Shown: in pieces, positions 41,862 to 55,500 of the stretch
Numbering within the stretch: position 1 is the stretch's first letter
Layout of the letters: the number at the start of each line of letters is the position of its first letter
DNA from: Paraspadella gotoi
Taxonomy: Eukaryota > Chaetognatha
NCBI GenBank assembly: GCA_051294375.1
Contig: CM119263.1
Span: forward strand, 20,798,115 to 20,862,114
Length of the DNA: 64,000 bases
Direction: 5' to 3'
Position numbers and translations under genes: made by a program
The notes under the pieces: model-generated
The model's database searches: none
What the model was told of the DNA's origin: nothing
Seen by the model: only the letters and a program-made list of their open reading frames with translations

Positions 41862-44800
41862 ACTCGGAAGGAGTTCGATCCAATGCGGAATATTCTTCAC
41901 GCCTGATCCTTCGAGATTCACCATCTCCACATTTGCGAAGAGTTTGAGTTTTTCCACGGGTTCGATCACTTCGATTTTGCTGTAGAAAGATGGAGATGTG
42001 ATAGAAAGAAATTGATATGGACCATCAGATAGGGATGGAGATGGACTTCCCTCTGCGTTGGCAAAGCAAGACCGTCCTAGGGTAACCGCGCCAGTGACTG
42101 GAGGCGTCACTGAGGGTCGGAAGCCCCCAAAGCCAACAGTGAGATGCCCCATCCCAATGGGCATCACAGGCAACTCAGCTGTTGCCATACCTACCATTGA
42201 TATCCCCACAACATTTCTCGCCTCACCTTTCATTCAATCGAATCTCCTTGAGGTGAGCGACGTCGTCTGCTTTGACTGAATCCTCGATGATGAGACTTTG
42301 GATGCTGTTGCCTCGAGTCCACGAGTTGCGCCTCTCCGCGCTCAAGTCCAGCGTCTGGTTGAATGGGACATTAAGGGAGGGGTAAAAGCGATTGAAAGAA
42401 TTTGTTCACTTAAAAATTTCTTGCGTAAAAGACAATGCTTTTTTTTACCCTGTTATCTATAAATTCTTTTTAATCGTTCGAGTGGCAACCTCAACATAAC
42501 AACGGCTGAAAGTTCAGAACTTGCACTTTCAACTTCCATTTATAGAACTCGCCAAAGCGACAAATGAAAATTTAAAACTCCTTATGAAATTGGTACAACC
42601 AATATAAAAATTTCCCATTCATTTAAATAATTAAGCTATCTTGCCCCCGACTTTGGATAGGCTTTGGTGGTTTAAGGCATCCATCACTCTTACAGATAAT
42701 GACATAGCAGGTTCCTTCAAGCTTTCAATCAAGACTCTCTCACAATCTTGTTTATTCACTCCCAGACTACCTGGCTTCCCTATCAATGAAGTGGTATAAT
42801 GTTTCAAAGAATGTTTCAATTGTATGAAAAGACCACTCCCTTAAGTATATTATATCAAATTATATTATTATCATTCAATTCTATTCCTTGGTGACTTATC
42901 CTTGCGCATTTCTTACATATTGTACCCCTTATTGACTCAACCTCGTCCTTTCCCTGCGTATTTCTTGAAAATTGTTTTCATTGGCGATTCACCGTGGGAA
43001 TTTCATTTCGCATTTTTATCAAGCCATGACCGGCGAAGCCGGTTCAAGGCTTGATATTCATTCGGGTGAGCTTCTTTGTGACGTAGTCGTCGTCGTCGTC
43101 CTCGTCGTCCGTCACGCTGTTTTTCTATATAAAACTACTACGCTTTTATAGGTTTGGCTGTGACTTACCGTTTTTTAAAAATAAAAATTATTATGAATTA
43201 TGATAAAGTTTTACAAAAGTGTGCATTCATAGTAAGTTAAAAATTTAGATAATGGCTTCTCATCTTGAAATAGCTTTGATATTTTCTTATTACATTTGGA
43301 TTTAAGTATTTTTGTTTGAATTTCCACTTCATTATGATTTACTGCAATATGCAAATGAGATTATAGTACTCATTATCATATTCCAAATTAGTATATAGAA
43401 ATGCTTTAATCTAATTTACATATTGCAGTATATAATATTGAAGATGAAATTCAAAAAATTTTTTTTAAATCTCTAATAAAAATGGGAACTCAAAATAACT
43501 TTTTAATGAGAAGCTATATCTTAATTTTAATACAAATAAAAATAAAATCTTTTACAAGCTGCGATTGGAAAAAATTGGAAAAATTTCAAATTGTAAACCA
43601 TTGTAACATTTTTTGCCTTTCTTTTTATTTTTTTTATTTCTTTTATTTCAGAAAAAAACGAGTTTCAGTTTTTGCACTGACTGTACAGCGGCCTTCAAAC
43701 AGCTGTCCAGCTTTGTCTCTCTTTCTCTCTCTCCTCTCTCTCTTTCTCTTCTGTCTCTTTCTCTCTTTACGATCTCTTGCGTGATCGTTTCTTTTTTGAA
43801 AAATTATGATTATGTTTTTCTCTTAAAAACTTTTATTTCGGGCTTTTTTCTCAATACAAAATCCCAAATTTACATCCGAGATTTTCGTGGATACATTTTT
43901 AAAAAGTGAAGAATAACTTATATTGACATGCATTGTCACATATAAATCAGCTAATGTGACTTATTATATATGCAGCACTTTCGCCGAACAATATGCATTA
44001 CATTTAAAAAAATAAATTTGTAATTTATTATTATTGTAACTTTGAACCGGTTGCCCACTATTGGCAAATTATATCTTAAATAGTAGAGTTGATAAGAGAG
44101 ATATAGTCAAATTAAACATTACTTTTTTTGTTATTCTGAATATTTATACTATTATTAATTTATAAATATTTTTAGTGTATATATTAATCATTTTTATCTT
44201 TTTTTAAATAATAATTATTTGAGTTGTGAATAACTATTTATAAATTATTAAATATGCAAATATAAAATTTGACCTCGGTCTGTTTCTTCCTAAAAAGAAC
44301 AATCAAAAATTTCATTCAAGATAATTTTTTAAAATGAGGAAATAAAATTTTTTTGATAAGTAAAAAAATATTTGGAAGTCAAAAATATTATAGTCGTTAA
44401 CTGAGTATTTTTCAACTATATATTTGTTAATAGGGATTATAATTTTTGGATCAATTATTATTGAATAAGAGTGAAAGAGAGTTTAGTTTTTTTTCTTCTG
44501 AATAGGGGTAGCCCCTCTCAATGGGGTGAATCAAAAATTTTGTATGGGAACATGCTCAAACGAAATTTTATGCTTTTTTAAGTTTACTTTTCAATGTACA
44601 AAAAATTTTTACATGTCTCTATAGTCTCTATATGTCTCTTATACCAATATTTATTTTGTAATATTTTTTTATAGAAAGGAAAAGAGTTCGTCCCTACTCA
44701 TATTCGTCGGAAAATGAGTTCAGCTCTGCAGCGGCGGTCCAGCGGCGGTCCCAGCGGCTTGTCCAGCTTCTCTCTCTCTCTTTCCTCTCCTCTCTCTCTC

Positions 44801-44984
44801 TCTCTCTCTTTTTTTCCTTCTAAAAACTTTTATTATCGCCATTTATTCCGCGCTTTTTTCTCAATACAAAATCCCAATTTACATCCGAGATTTTCGTGGA
44901 TTTTTTCCTTAAAAATTCTGAATATTCTTTATATAAACGAGAGAGACCTAATAATGCGTTTCGTTGGCGCGGAAAACTGTCCAG

Positions 44985-45020
<36 letters not shown>

Positions 45021-48000
45021 ACTCATACACCGCATTTGTTTGTTTTATTTACGATGAATGATTCATCGCGTCAATGAATGACTATCATCGCATCAATGAA
45101 TGACTATCATTTCATGGCTTGATCCTTATGCTTTTAAGATTTTTTGTATATTGTCTTCATTGGTGACTCACCGTCGGCGTTTCCTTGCGCATTTCATGCA
45201 GATTGTCTTTGTTAAGGACGAATCTCCAGTTTCCATCGTCGAGTCGCATCATCGCCAGACCCGTCAATTCCTTCGACCAGGAAGGCACGTCCGCTAACCC
45301 CGTGCCGGTCAACTCCAACACCTGGCCCAAGGATTCAATAAAATACAAAAAAATACAAAGTTAAAATACCAATTAAAGCTAAGAACTATTGAAAATATTC
45401 TAATTCAAATTATTTAACTATATATATTTGCTTCAGGTATACAAAGTAGTGCCATAAAAAAAAACAAACTACGACCTTATTTTTTTCTGTACCAGACCTT
45501 ACCTTGACGTTTTTGAAGGCCCTGAGTTTCTCGGGCGGTTGAACCGTCTTGATCTTGGAGGACATCATCCCCATCTCTTTAACTTTGGAGGCCTCGACTT
45601 CGTCGACGTCGGAGTCGATGATCAAAGTGTTGATGCTGTGACCTTCCGTCCATCTTTAGAAAGGAGAATGATTGTTATGATTCATTAAACGATTAACTGA
45701 TTGGTCAATTGATTGATTGATTAATTTACTAATGACATGATGATTCATTAACTAATTTAATTCATTAATATTGACTGATCGGTATACAAGCAGTATATGT
45801 ATATAATTTGCCTTTCCCATGTTTCTTTTTTTCCCCGATCATCCATTCGGCAAACTTGATTAACTTCCAACCAATGTCGTTTTCCTATTTTCTCGTAACC
45901 CGAGGGTTTCATGAGTTTGCGACCAGCTCCAATTTTGTCAGAACAACAACGAAAGCAACAAAAACTACAACGACAACGCAGAAAAGACAAAATCGAACGA
46001 AGACAACAACAACAACAACAACTGGCCTACAATCCATCCTCCCTTCCAGCGTGAGGCGCGGGCTCCGGTTGTTTTCGATCATGTCCTCAATTTGATCCTT
46101 GGTCACCACGAAGTCCCACACGTCGGTGGAGCGGCGGACCAGCCCGCCCGAGAGCGGTTTGCCTACCCGAACCGTCCGACCGGGGTTGAAAGTGACCCAG
46201 TTGAGTCCGCGAAACTCGGACGCCCAGTCAGGCAGATCGGACAAGCCCGTCCACGTCAGGTTGAGGCTCTTTACGTTGGCGAAGAGACGGAGGAGGTCGG
46301 GCGGGAGGACGGAGATCACGCGGGAGAATTGGAGGTTAATCTCGTGAACCTGAAAAAAAGATAAATAAATAAATTGTATTAATCCTTTCTTTTTTTGTTT
46401 GTTGAGATTAATTAAAAACGAAAATTTTCGTGGAACAACAATAAAGTTTTTTATTAACTTTGGACATGTTTCGGCTTACAACTCAAGCCTTCATCAGCAT
46501 TTGAAATCACAAATAATTTATTTCACAAACATTGAGAGAGAGAGAGAGAGGGAGAGTTCCAACAAAGAACTTAGTAAAGGAAAGTGGTCAGATGTGAGGA
46601 CAGGTGAAGATGAGGACAGGGATGAAAAGGAGAGTGAATGTGAAATTGGTGAAAAGGGAGAGAGAGACACAGAGAGAGAGAAATAATAGTACACATTAGG
46701 CAATGTACAACAAAGATAAATAGTATTATAAACTAGACATAACAAAGATTGAAATAAATTAAATTAGGCTGTTTGTGCATTTTTGAAATAGTGAAATATT
46801 GAAAATGAAATGGAAAAGGATAGTTTTTGAGGGATAGTTAAGATAAAGAGGTAAGAGAAAAATAAGTAAGGAAAAGAGTTCAAAATGAGCTGGTCCCCCC
46901 CCAGCCGGGCAAATGAGGGATATTACTGATGAATTCGAGTGGCACTGGGCATTTTTCCAGGTGGGTCATTACCAGATCCCAGCCTAACTAACTCCACCAC
47001 AATACTCTCTCAACCTATGACAGGCCTATGAACCGAAATTCATCAGTAATATCCCTCATTTGCCCGGCTGGGGGGGGGGAACCAGCTCATTTTGAGCTCT
47101 TTTCTTTACTTATTTTTCTCTTACCTCTTTATCTTAACTATCCCTCACAAACTATCCTTTTCCATTTCATTTTCAATATTTCACTATTTCAAAAATGCAC
47201 AAACAGCCTAATTTAATTTATTTCAATCTTTGTTATGTCTAGTTTATATTGTAATGATTCTTTCTTTTTCGTTGTGTTTATGAATTTAAGGAATAACAGA
47301 TTTTTTAAAGTTCAACAACGAATTTTTTATTTCATAGGGACATGTTTCGCCTCTGTGGTTCAGAGTCTTCATCAGCATCTGACCTAATCAACAAATTTTT
47401 CTCTTTAATGTCAGTTTTTAGAGAGAGAGAGAGAAGAGAGAGAGAGAGAAATAAAGAGAGAGATAAAAGAGGGAGATTCCAACAAAGAATTGAGAAAGGA
47501 CAGTGGTCAGATGTGAGGACAGGTGAAAGTAAGAGGGGGGGGGCCAGCTCTTTTTTGAGCTCTTTCTTTATCTTTATATTTCACTAACATCTTCACTTAA
47601 CTATCCCTAACAACTTATTTTCCCTTTCATATTTCATTCTTAATAGTTAAACTAAGTTATTAATTGATTGTTACTACTAGATTAACATTAAGTTTGTCCA
47701 TTTTTACTTTGTTGTACATTACCAAATGTAACTATTTTCTCTGCCTCTTATTCTTCTCTCTCTCTCCCTCAATTTTTCACCTTTCAAAATTTCAACCAAT
47801 TTATCTTCTTCCTTGCTCTTACTCACCTGTCCTCACATCTGACCACTGTCCTTTCTCAATTCTTGTTGGAATCTCCCTCTTTTTATCTCTCTCTCTATTT
47901 CTTTCTCTCCTCTCTCTCTCTCTCTCTCTAAAAACTGACATTAAAGAGAAAATTGTTGATTAGGTCAGATGCTGATGAAGACTCTCAACCACAGAGTCGA

Positions 48001-48262
48001 AACATGTCCCTATGAAATAAAAAATTCGTTGTTGAACTTTAAAAAATCTGTTATTCCTTAAAGTCTAGTTTATAATATATTTATCTTTGTACATTGCCTA
48101 ATGTATACTATTATTTCTCTCTCTCTGTGTCTCTCTCTCCCTCTCTCTCTCCCTTTTCACCAATTTCACATTCACTCTCCTTTTCATCCCTGTCCTCATC
48201 TTCACCTGTCCTCACATCTGACCACTTTCCTTTACTAAATTCTTTGTTGGAACCTCTCCTCT

Positions 48263-48296
<34 letters not shown>

Positions 48297-51200
48297 TCTC
48301 AATGTTTGTTGAAAAAATTATTTGTGATTTCAATGCTGATATGAAGGCTTGAGTGTAAGCCGAAACATGTCCAAAGTTAATAAAAAAAATTTATTGTTCC
48401 AAGAAAATTTTCGTTTTTAATTAAGTAAATAAATAAATAAAAAAGAAATAATAAAAAAAACTTAAATAAATAAAGGAACAAAAAGAGGGCTTATGAAAAA
48501 AGGGACAAAAAGGAAAAATTAGCCAAAGAAAGAAAATAAAAAAAAAACAAAAAACGTCGATGGCAGAAAAAAAAGGTAAAAGCTAAAAAAAAGAAAAAAG
48601 CTAAGGTTAGAAAAAGATGATCGGAATGAAGAATGCAGAGGAGAAAAGGTTGATGGTGAAATTAAAAAAAAGAAAGAAGTAATGAGGTTTTAACGATTAT
48701 CTGTCCACGACACGAGTGGAACATGAAACCAAGCGTAAATTTTTTAGATGCCGACGAAGTATTAATTATTTATAATACGTTCTTTTGTCGTTATTTAAAT
48801 GAATATGATTTAATCATTATAACTTCCAAATTAATAGATTAATCAAAGTGAAATGAAATAAGAAAAGGACATCATCAAAGCTAAATTTTATTTTTTTTAA
48901 TTAGAGATGAAAGGGACACAACTCGCTTTCACCATCTATCCCCTCTCGAGTTTCACAATCTCACCATCTTCACTTTTCTCCCTCAAAAGATGATCACCGC
49001 TTTGTTAGTTCGTGCCGCTAAAGAAGGCAGCCAACGGCCAAAAAGGCCACCGCCGCAGCCGCCGCAGCCGCCACCGCCGTAGCCGCCACCGCTGCCGCCG
49101 CCCAAAAAGACATAACAAAGGCGGAGTGGCGCATAAAAACGTCTGCCTTGTTGTTTTTACGGACAAATAGCGGAGGAGTCTCGTCACGAAACTGGTCGCG
49201 GATCGGTACGATCTTGCTCGAAAAGCATAAAGCGAAAATTGTTACTACTGTCGGCGCCGTCGTTTGAAACGTTGACTAAAAGATGGGTCAGTGTCCGCTC
49301 TTATAGAGTCAGGTCGGTTCCGTCGGGTGTGTTATTTGGGGTTGTGGCGGAAAAAAGAGGTTGTGGGGGTAAGGAGAGTGGGATTGCCGTGATGGGTAAG
49401 TTTGCGGAGAGCGGAATAAGGTTGAGCCAGAGAGAGAGAGAGAGAGAGAGAAAAATTGAATGGCAGTAAAAAATTTCGCGGTCGACAGTAAAACGTCCGA
49501 GAGGAGGGAGCAGCGGGCAATGTGACCTTTGGCAACGGACCGTGCAAGATTGCGGACCGGACACTGATGGCGGTGACGTGTGTCTGATTAAATCATGTGT
49601 AATATTGTATATTATAATGTAAAAATATCAACATCTGAATAAAAAAACTTGACGGTCTGTCTCTCTCTCTCTCTCTCTCTCTGCCATTCCTACATCCTTT
49701 CACTAACAAACTTCAAAAAACCTCTTTAAACTCATAAGAAAAAAGAGGGGACAGCGCCACGACCCATGACCCGACCAGAATATGAGACGGGAAGCCGCTC
49801 GACCTATGACCCGAGGTCGGAGATGAGACGAAGGCGGGCGACGCGATTACCTTTGATCTGACCTAAAACAAATGACAGGAAATGCAAAAAATCTCAGGCA
49901 GACATTTTCGTGACCGAAAAGTTTTTCTCTTTGCGTTGGTCGACGGATGACAATTATAATTTATATATGGAGACAAAACTGAAAACATATGAAGATAAAA
50001 AAAGTTACAAGCAATTTAGCTCCATAACAACCTTAGTACGAACGCTGTTCAGTTAGGTCTAAAAAAATGGGAGTTCATCTTCCTCCAACCCAACCCATGG
50101 CATAGAGAGATACCCCGGGATCCGATTTTCCGAAACCAATGGCAACTGACGGAAAAATCTCTCAGATCGTAATAAGTGTGGAGGTAATCCGAACGATCGG
50201 AGAGGCATGTCGACCACTTTTCTCTCAGTAACTTCAGCATTAATTAAAAAACCAATCATGCCAATCATATCTAATCCACTCTGCTTAGAATATCTTATTC
50301 CAAAATAATCAATGTCGTTCCAATTAATGCATCTCGAATAAAACGTCGTACATTTTTTAAATTTGGCAAAAACCCTAATTCGAAATTTCTTATCGTTACC
50401 GATCTTAAATTTTATTTTCTTGAATAAAAAAAAACCAAGAACCTCCAAAAACTATATAATTTGTCAATTTGTTGCTCTTTTTCTTGCTTTTTCTTTCGAA
50501 GAACCGCATATACAAAGTAGTAACCTAAAAATTTATAAATTCATTAATATCATGGCATTCAGAAACAACGATCACCAAGGTTTTTAGTTGCGCCACAAGT
50601 ACTCACTGAGCAACTCTATAAGTCTAGGCGAAAATCTTGTTTAAAAAATCTTAAAAGTATAGTGATCTCGCCAGACCTTACTATCAAAGAAAATTAATGA
50701 AAAAGCACTATAATCTAATTTGCAAGTTAAAAAAATTATGCAAGTTTAGAAAATTATGCAAGTTTAAAAATTATACAAATTGAAAAAATTATGCAAGTTT
50801 AAAATTACATGCAAATTGAAAAAAATTATGCAAGTTAAAAAAAATTATGCAAAGTTAAAAAAATTATGTAAGTTGAAAAATTATGCAAGTTTAAAAAATA
50901 ATGCAAGTTGAAAAAATTATGCAAATTGAAAAAATATATGCAAGTTAAAAAATTATACAAGTTTAAAAATTATGCAAGTTGAAAAATTATGCAAGTTGAA
51001 AAATTATGCAATTTAAAAAAATTATGCAAATTAAAAAAATATGCAAGTTGAAAAAATTATGCAAGTTAAAAAATTATGCAAGTTGAAAAATTATGCAAGT
51101 TAAAAAAATTATACAAGTATTATGCAAGTTGAAAAAATTATGCAAGTTGAAAAAATATATGCAAGTTGAAAAAATGATGCAAGTTGAAAAAATGATGCAA

Positions 51201-52515
51201 TTTAAGAGGAAAGGTCATTCAGCATAACAATACGTAATCATTGATGTGTTAGAGCTAATATGTCGAGAAATACATTATAGTCATCAGTAATCACAAAGAA
51301 ATAAGTTCTTATTTATTTGTGTTCATTCTGTTTTCAATATTTTTTTTTTAAATGGGTAAATAACAAAATTGTTAAGTTAAATGGGTAAGCACATTTTTTA
51401 AAGATTTGTTTTTTCAATCTGGTTGTTAAAAAATTCTAGTAAGAAGTTAAAACACGGTATGGGATAGTTTTAGAGGGAGAATTGTTGGTTTTTCCAGTCA
51501 TGAACAAAATCTTCAGTTAAAATGATGGTAAAGAAATTCGAGCTACAATGAATCTACACTGAATTTGAAGAGTTGCAGCCAAAACGACTGCAATAATATT
51601 GAATTAAAAATTTGATTAGCAATCTTAAAAACATTTGTAAAAATGTAATAGAGAGACATTTTGATAAACGCGTTCCAGTTAGAAAGAATTCAGGGTTAAA
51701 GTTTAAAAACGTTTGATTTTCAAGGATACAAGTTGAAATTTAAAAAATGTCTCTCTATTACATTTTTCTAATTCAGTAATAAAGAATTCATAAAAATATC
51801 AGATGGATTGGCCTTTTCGTTTGACCTGCAACTCTTCAGATAGGTTTCTTTTTATTTTATATTATAATTAAAACCGATATAAAATGGGGTAGAATGTGAA
51901 AGTGAATACATTTCGGAATCGCCAGGAGCTCAGCTTTTCTGAATTTGTACTCCATTTTAGCCTATTTTGAAGTTGAATTGAATGACCTTTTTCTTAAAAA
52001 ATTATGCAAATTAAAAAATTATGCAATGTTAAAAAAATTATACAAGTTGAAAAAAATTATGCAAGTTGAAAAATTATGCAAGTTGAACAAATTATACAAT
52101 TTAAAAAATTATGCAAATTAAAAAAATTATGCAAGTTGAAAAAATTATGCAAGATGAAAAAATTATATAAGTTTGAAAAAATTATACAAATTTAAAAAAT
52201 TATGCAAGTTAAAAAAAGTATGTAAGTTGAAAAAAGTATGCAGGTTGGCAATATAAAAAGTGTGATGCGACGGACGACAACAATAACGACGACGACGACG
52301 ACGACGACTACGTCACAAATAAGAATCAGAAGCAGCAGCGACGGAGAAAAAGAGAGAGAGAGAGCGACATATAATTAAAGAGAGAGAGAGAAGCTGAACT
52401 CGTCCGGTTGCCTCGGAGGTAGCGCGAGCTCCCCCCAATCTAAAGACTCGGGTTCGCGGCCCTGCTAATTCACAAAAGAAAAGCAAAAAAAAAACTGAAT
52501 AAAAAATTGTTTTGT

Positions 52516-52566
<51 letters not shown>

Positions 52567-55500
52567 AGAGTGAGAAAGAGAGAGAGAGAGAGTTTTCCCA
52601 CCAACGAGACGCATTATTAGGTCACTCTCGTTTATTTTCGGTTTTCCGTGCCTCGCAACGGCGGCTGAAATTGGTTCATGTTGATTTATCACGTAACGTT
52701 TCCGTTGCCATTAGGTCATATTCCTCGACATTGTTTACATTGTTTACATTGTTTTAACCACGAAATCTAGGTCAAGTAAGTTATTGTATTTTGGGATTTT
52801 GTATTGAGATAAAAATAATAAATGGCGATAAAAAAGTTTTAAAAGGAAAAAAAATAATCAGAATTTTTAAAAAATGAACGATCCACGCAAGAGATTCATA
52901 CAGAGAGAGACAGACACACACAGAGAGAGAGACAGAGAGAGACAGAGAGAGAAAAGGCACACAGAGAAGACCAGATGAGAGAGGACACACAGAGGAGAGA
53001 CCGCAAAACAAATTAATTTTTAGAACCGTGATAGAAATAAAATTGTGTTAGTATATGTGATTAATAACATAAACAATAACTTCTATTTTTTTTTAAATTG
53101 AAATAAGAGCTTAGAAGCGCTATAGAAAAAGAAGCCAGTGACTTTTTTTCTATATTTCTATATCGATAGAGTTGTGGAATTGACGGGGAATATTGTAAAT
53201 CACAAGTTTTCGCTTAATCGGACCTCACATTGTGGAGAAATCTTAGGGAAACCCATCAAAATTCACCCCTTTTTTTTCAACATTCTCGCCTTTTTATAGA
53301 TTTTCGCCGATTCTGACTTCCTCTTACAAACTTATAAATTCCGCTAGTTAATTTTTTTCTTAAAAAAGAAGGCGAAGGGAATCCATACTTTCTGTTATTT
53401 TATGATTTCTGGGTAAAAAAATATAGATGAATTACATTATTATTGGGATATTAAGAAAGTAAAATGTCTTGTGAAGCCTGTGAGAGTTAAATAATTAAAA
53501 GATTCGCCTATTTTTATTATGAAAAATGACATTAAGTGAAGTAGTTGAACCGTCTTCCAGCGTCATTTCACTAAACATTCACTGTTCTCTAACAAAAATA
53601 ATGTTACTTTTTGCTGGTGGAAAAGAAAGATAAATAGTTAGGCTGTGATGGGGTGAATAATATTTTGTAGAATTTTGTGAAGCATGCTTGTAATATCAGG
53701 CAAGCAAAGTATTTAGTGAAAAAAAAAATTATATTTCCTTTATCCAAAAAACTTTAAAGTTTTACTATAGTACAATTTAGCCTTTTTTCTTTCAGAATCA
53801 CTAAAAAGAATTTAATTTTCATTTTATTTTATGGGTTTCATTAGTTTTTAAAATTCATTATAATTTTGACTTAGTTTGACACTCACCCTGTAAAGAGGTT
53901 TCAGCAAAAAATAATTCTAGATATTGTAACTTGTATGTGCCCAATGATTATGGCTTCATTTTGTACTATTGCCATCCCTGCTATCTTTGTTTCCTTCAAG
54001 AGATATCAGGAAAACATCAGTTTTTTTTCGTCTCAACCTTCCTTTTAATTCCTTATTAAATAAAAATTTTCATGTTGTCAAACCAGACCATTGGACTTTA
54101 CAATGCGTTGGTTTACTATGAAGAGTTTGGTCAATATGAAAAAGAAAAATTTGGCAAGCTGCTTGAGACAAAGAGGCCTTTCTAATCTCAAATTCGAAGT
54201 TAATATTTTATAATGTTAACATACCCTAGCNNNNNNNNNNNNNNNNNNNNNNNNNNNNNNNNNNNNNNNNNNNNNNNNNNNNNNNNNNNNNNNNNNNNNN
54301 NNNNNNNNNNNNNNNNNNNNNNNNNNNNNNTTTCTTTTTTTCCTCTACTTTTGTCTTCGAGTCTTCGAGTTAAGGACGGAGTTGAAACGGACCACGAAGG
54401 CGACAGGAAACCTTACCCTCGTTACGATCTTGACCATACCCAATTCATTCGTCGAATCGGGTGATTAAATGCTGCTTACTGCTCAACGATCATAAATTGC
54501 GATTTATGATGCATCGAAGCGGTTGCCTAACAAATTAATTTACTACAAATTAATGTAGTGCATTGTACAACAAAAAATTATGTATTACAAGCCTGTTTGA
54601 GAATAAAAAAAATTGAATTTTCCCCCTTAGAAAACTGAGTAAATTTCGGTTCCATTGTTACATTATTTTCTTGAGAGTCAGATTGTATATAAAATAATTA
54701 TATAACAATGTAGTCTCAAAGGTTAAATAAATAAATAAATAAATATATATTATATATAAATTGAAGAGACAGTAATTATCGTTATATGTTAGTGACAGAA
54801 CCGTTCAATATAAGCAGTCCCTGAGCTTCGGATCAGGCTGTAACACCGAGTTACAGGCGGGTTAAGCGCCCCGTCCCCCTTAACTGCAAGGCGGCCACCA
54901 GGCTAGAACCTCTGCTGCATTTTCTAATAAAGAATTGATATAATTTTTGCTACTTTTAATAAAAAAAATTATGTCCATTTTTGTCCATTTTGACTTTTGT
55001 CTTGAGATTTGAACGTCAAGATCATTGAAGAAAATTTTTTTACTCTGGATTTTGGGTACTTCTTATCTTCTTTACCACTGAGTCGGTTAATTTGCCATTG
55101 GTAATCCATTGTTTGCCTATGAATTCATTTTTAAATTGACTAGTCAAAAATTTACATTTTTACATTTCATTACAATTTGTTCTACGAAAATACTTCAAAA
55201 TATCCACAAATCTAATAAAATATTTCATTTCAACGGTGCTTCTGGTACCTAAAAAATTAGGGCAAAAAATTTAATAGTTTTGCAGCAATTAAATTTTTAA
55301 GTCAACTTTTAATTTGTAAAGGATTTGTGAGGTGCCTTTTATTTGAACTAAAACTGGGTTTTTGACTGATTTTATAATTTTAATAGATGAGAAATATAGT
55401 AAGGTTAAAAAAAAACCGCATTCTTTTAATGTAATGGAAAGCATCAGTAATTTTTTTCCTCTCAATCGACAGGTTTTTGCGGAAAAAATTTTCGCAAAAA

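Larger units (their letters stand above)
47238..48074. mobile_element. Nested inner hammerhead-bearing foldback with 12-bp TSD
   Basis: GTCTAGTTTATA at 47238-47249 and 48063-48074 flanks a tail (47250-47285, TTCTTTCTTTTTCGTTGTGT) and a palindrome from TTTAAGGAATAAC (about 47286) to GTTATTCCTTAA (48062). It sits in the right arm of the outer element, so it is the younger insertion. Arms are ~265 bp around a ~270-bp centre holding CCAGCTCTTTTTTGAGCTC. Confidence 0.82.
46362..48438. mobile_element. Outer hammerhead-bearing foldback with 13-bp TSD, in intron 2
   Basis: TAAATAAATAAAT at 46362-46374 and 48426-48438 flanks a one-sided tail (46375-46407, CCTTTCTTTTTTTGTTTGTT) and a palindrome from TTAATTAAAAACG (46408) to CGTTTTTAATTAA (48424). 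The arms run to a ~95-bp centre (about 46941-47034). The right arm is interrupted by the second foldback (47250-48062). Hammerhead-like motifs lie at 46463-46497 and 48336-48371. The left TSD is only about 10 bp upstream of the exon 3 acceptor AG (46351-46350). There is no ORF. Confidence 0.82.

Noticed and set aside
45757-45990. Minus-strand frame LMKPSGYEKIGKRHWLEVN as part of exon 3 or 4
   Set aside because: Joining it breaks the phase with exon 4. It probably lies within intron 3, although the non-canonical donor leaves a small doubt.
50049-50448. 129-codon minus-strand frame as an extra exon of the LRR-like gene
   Set aside because: Does not share the W-x-F-V or FANVK repeat motifs, lacks matching splice phases, and the repeat spacing across exons 2-3 shows no missing unit.
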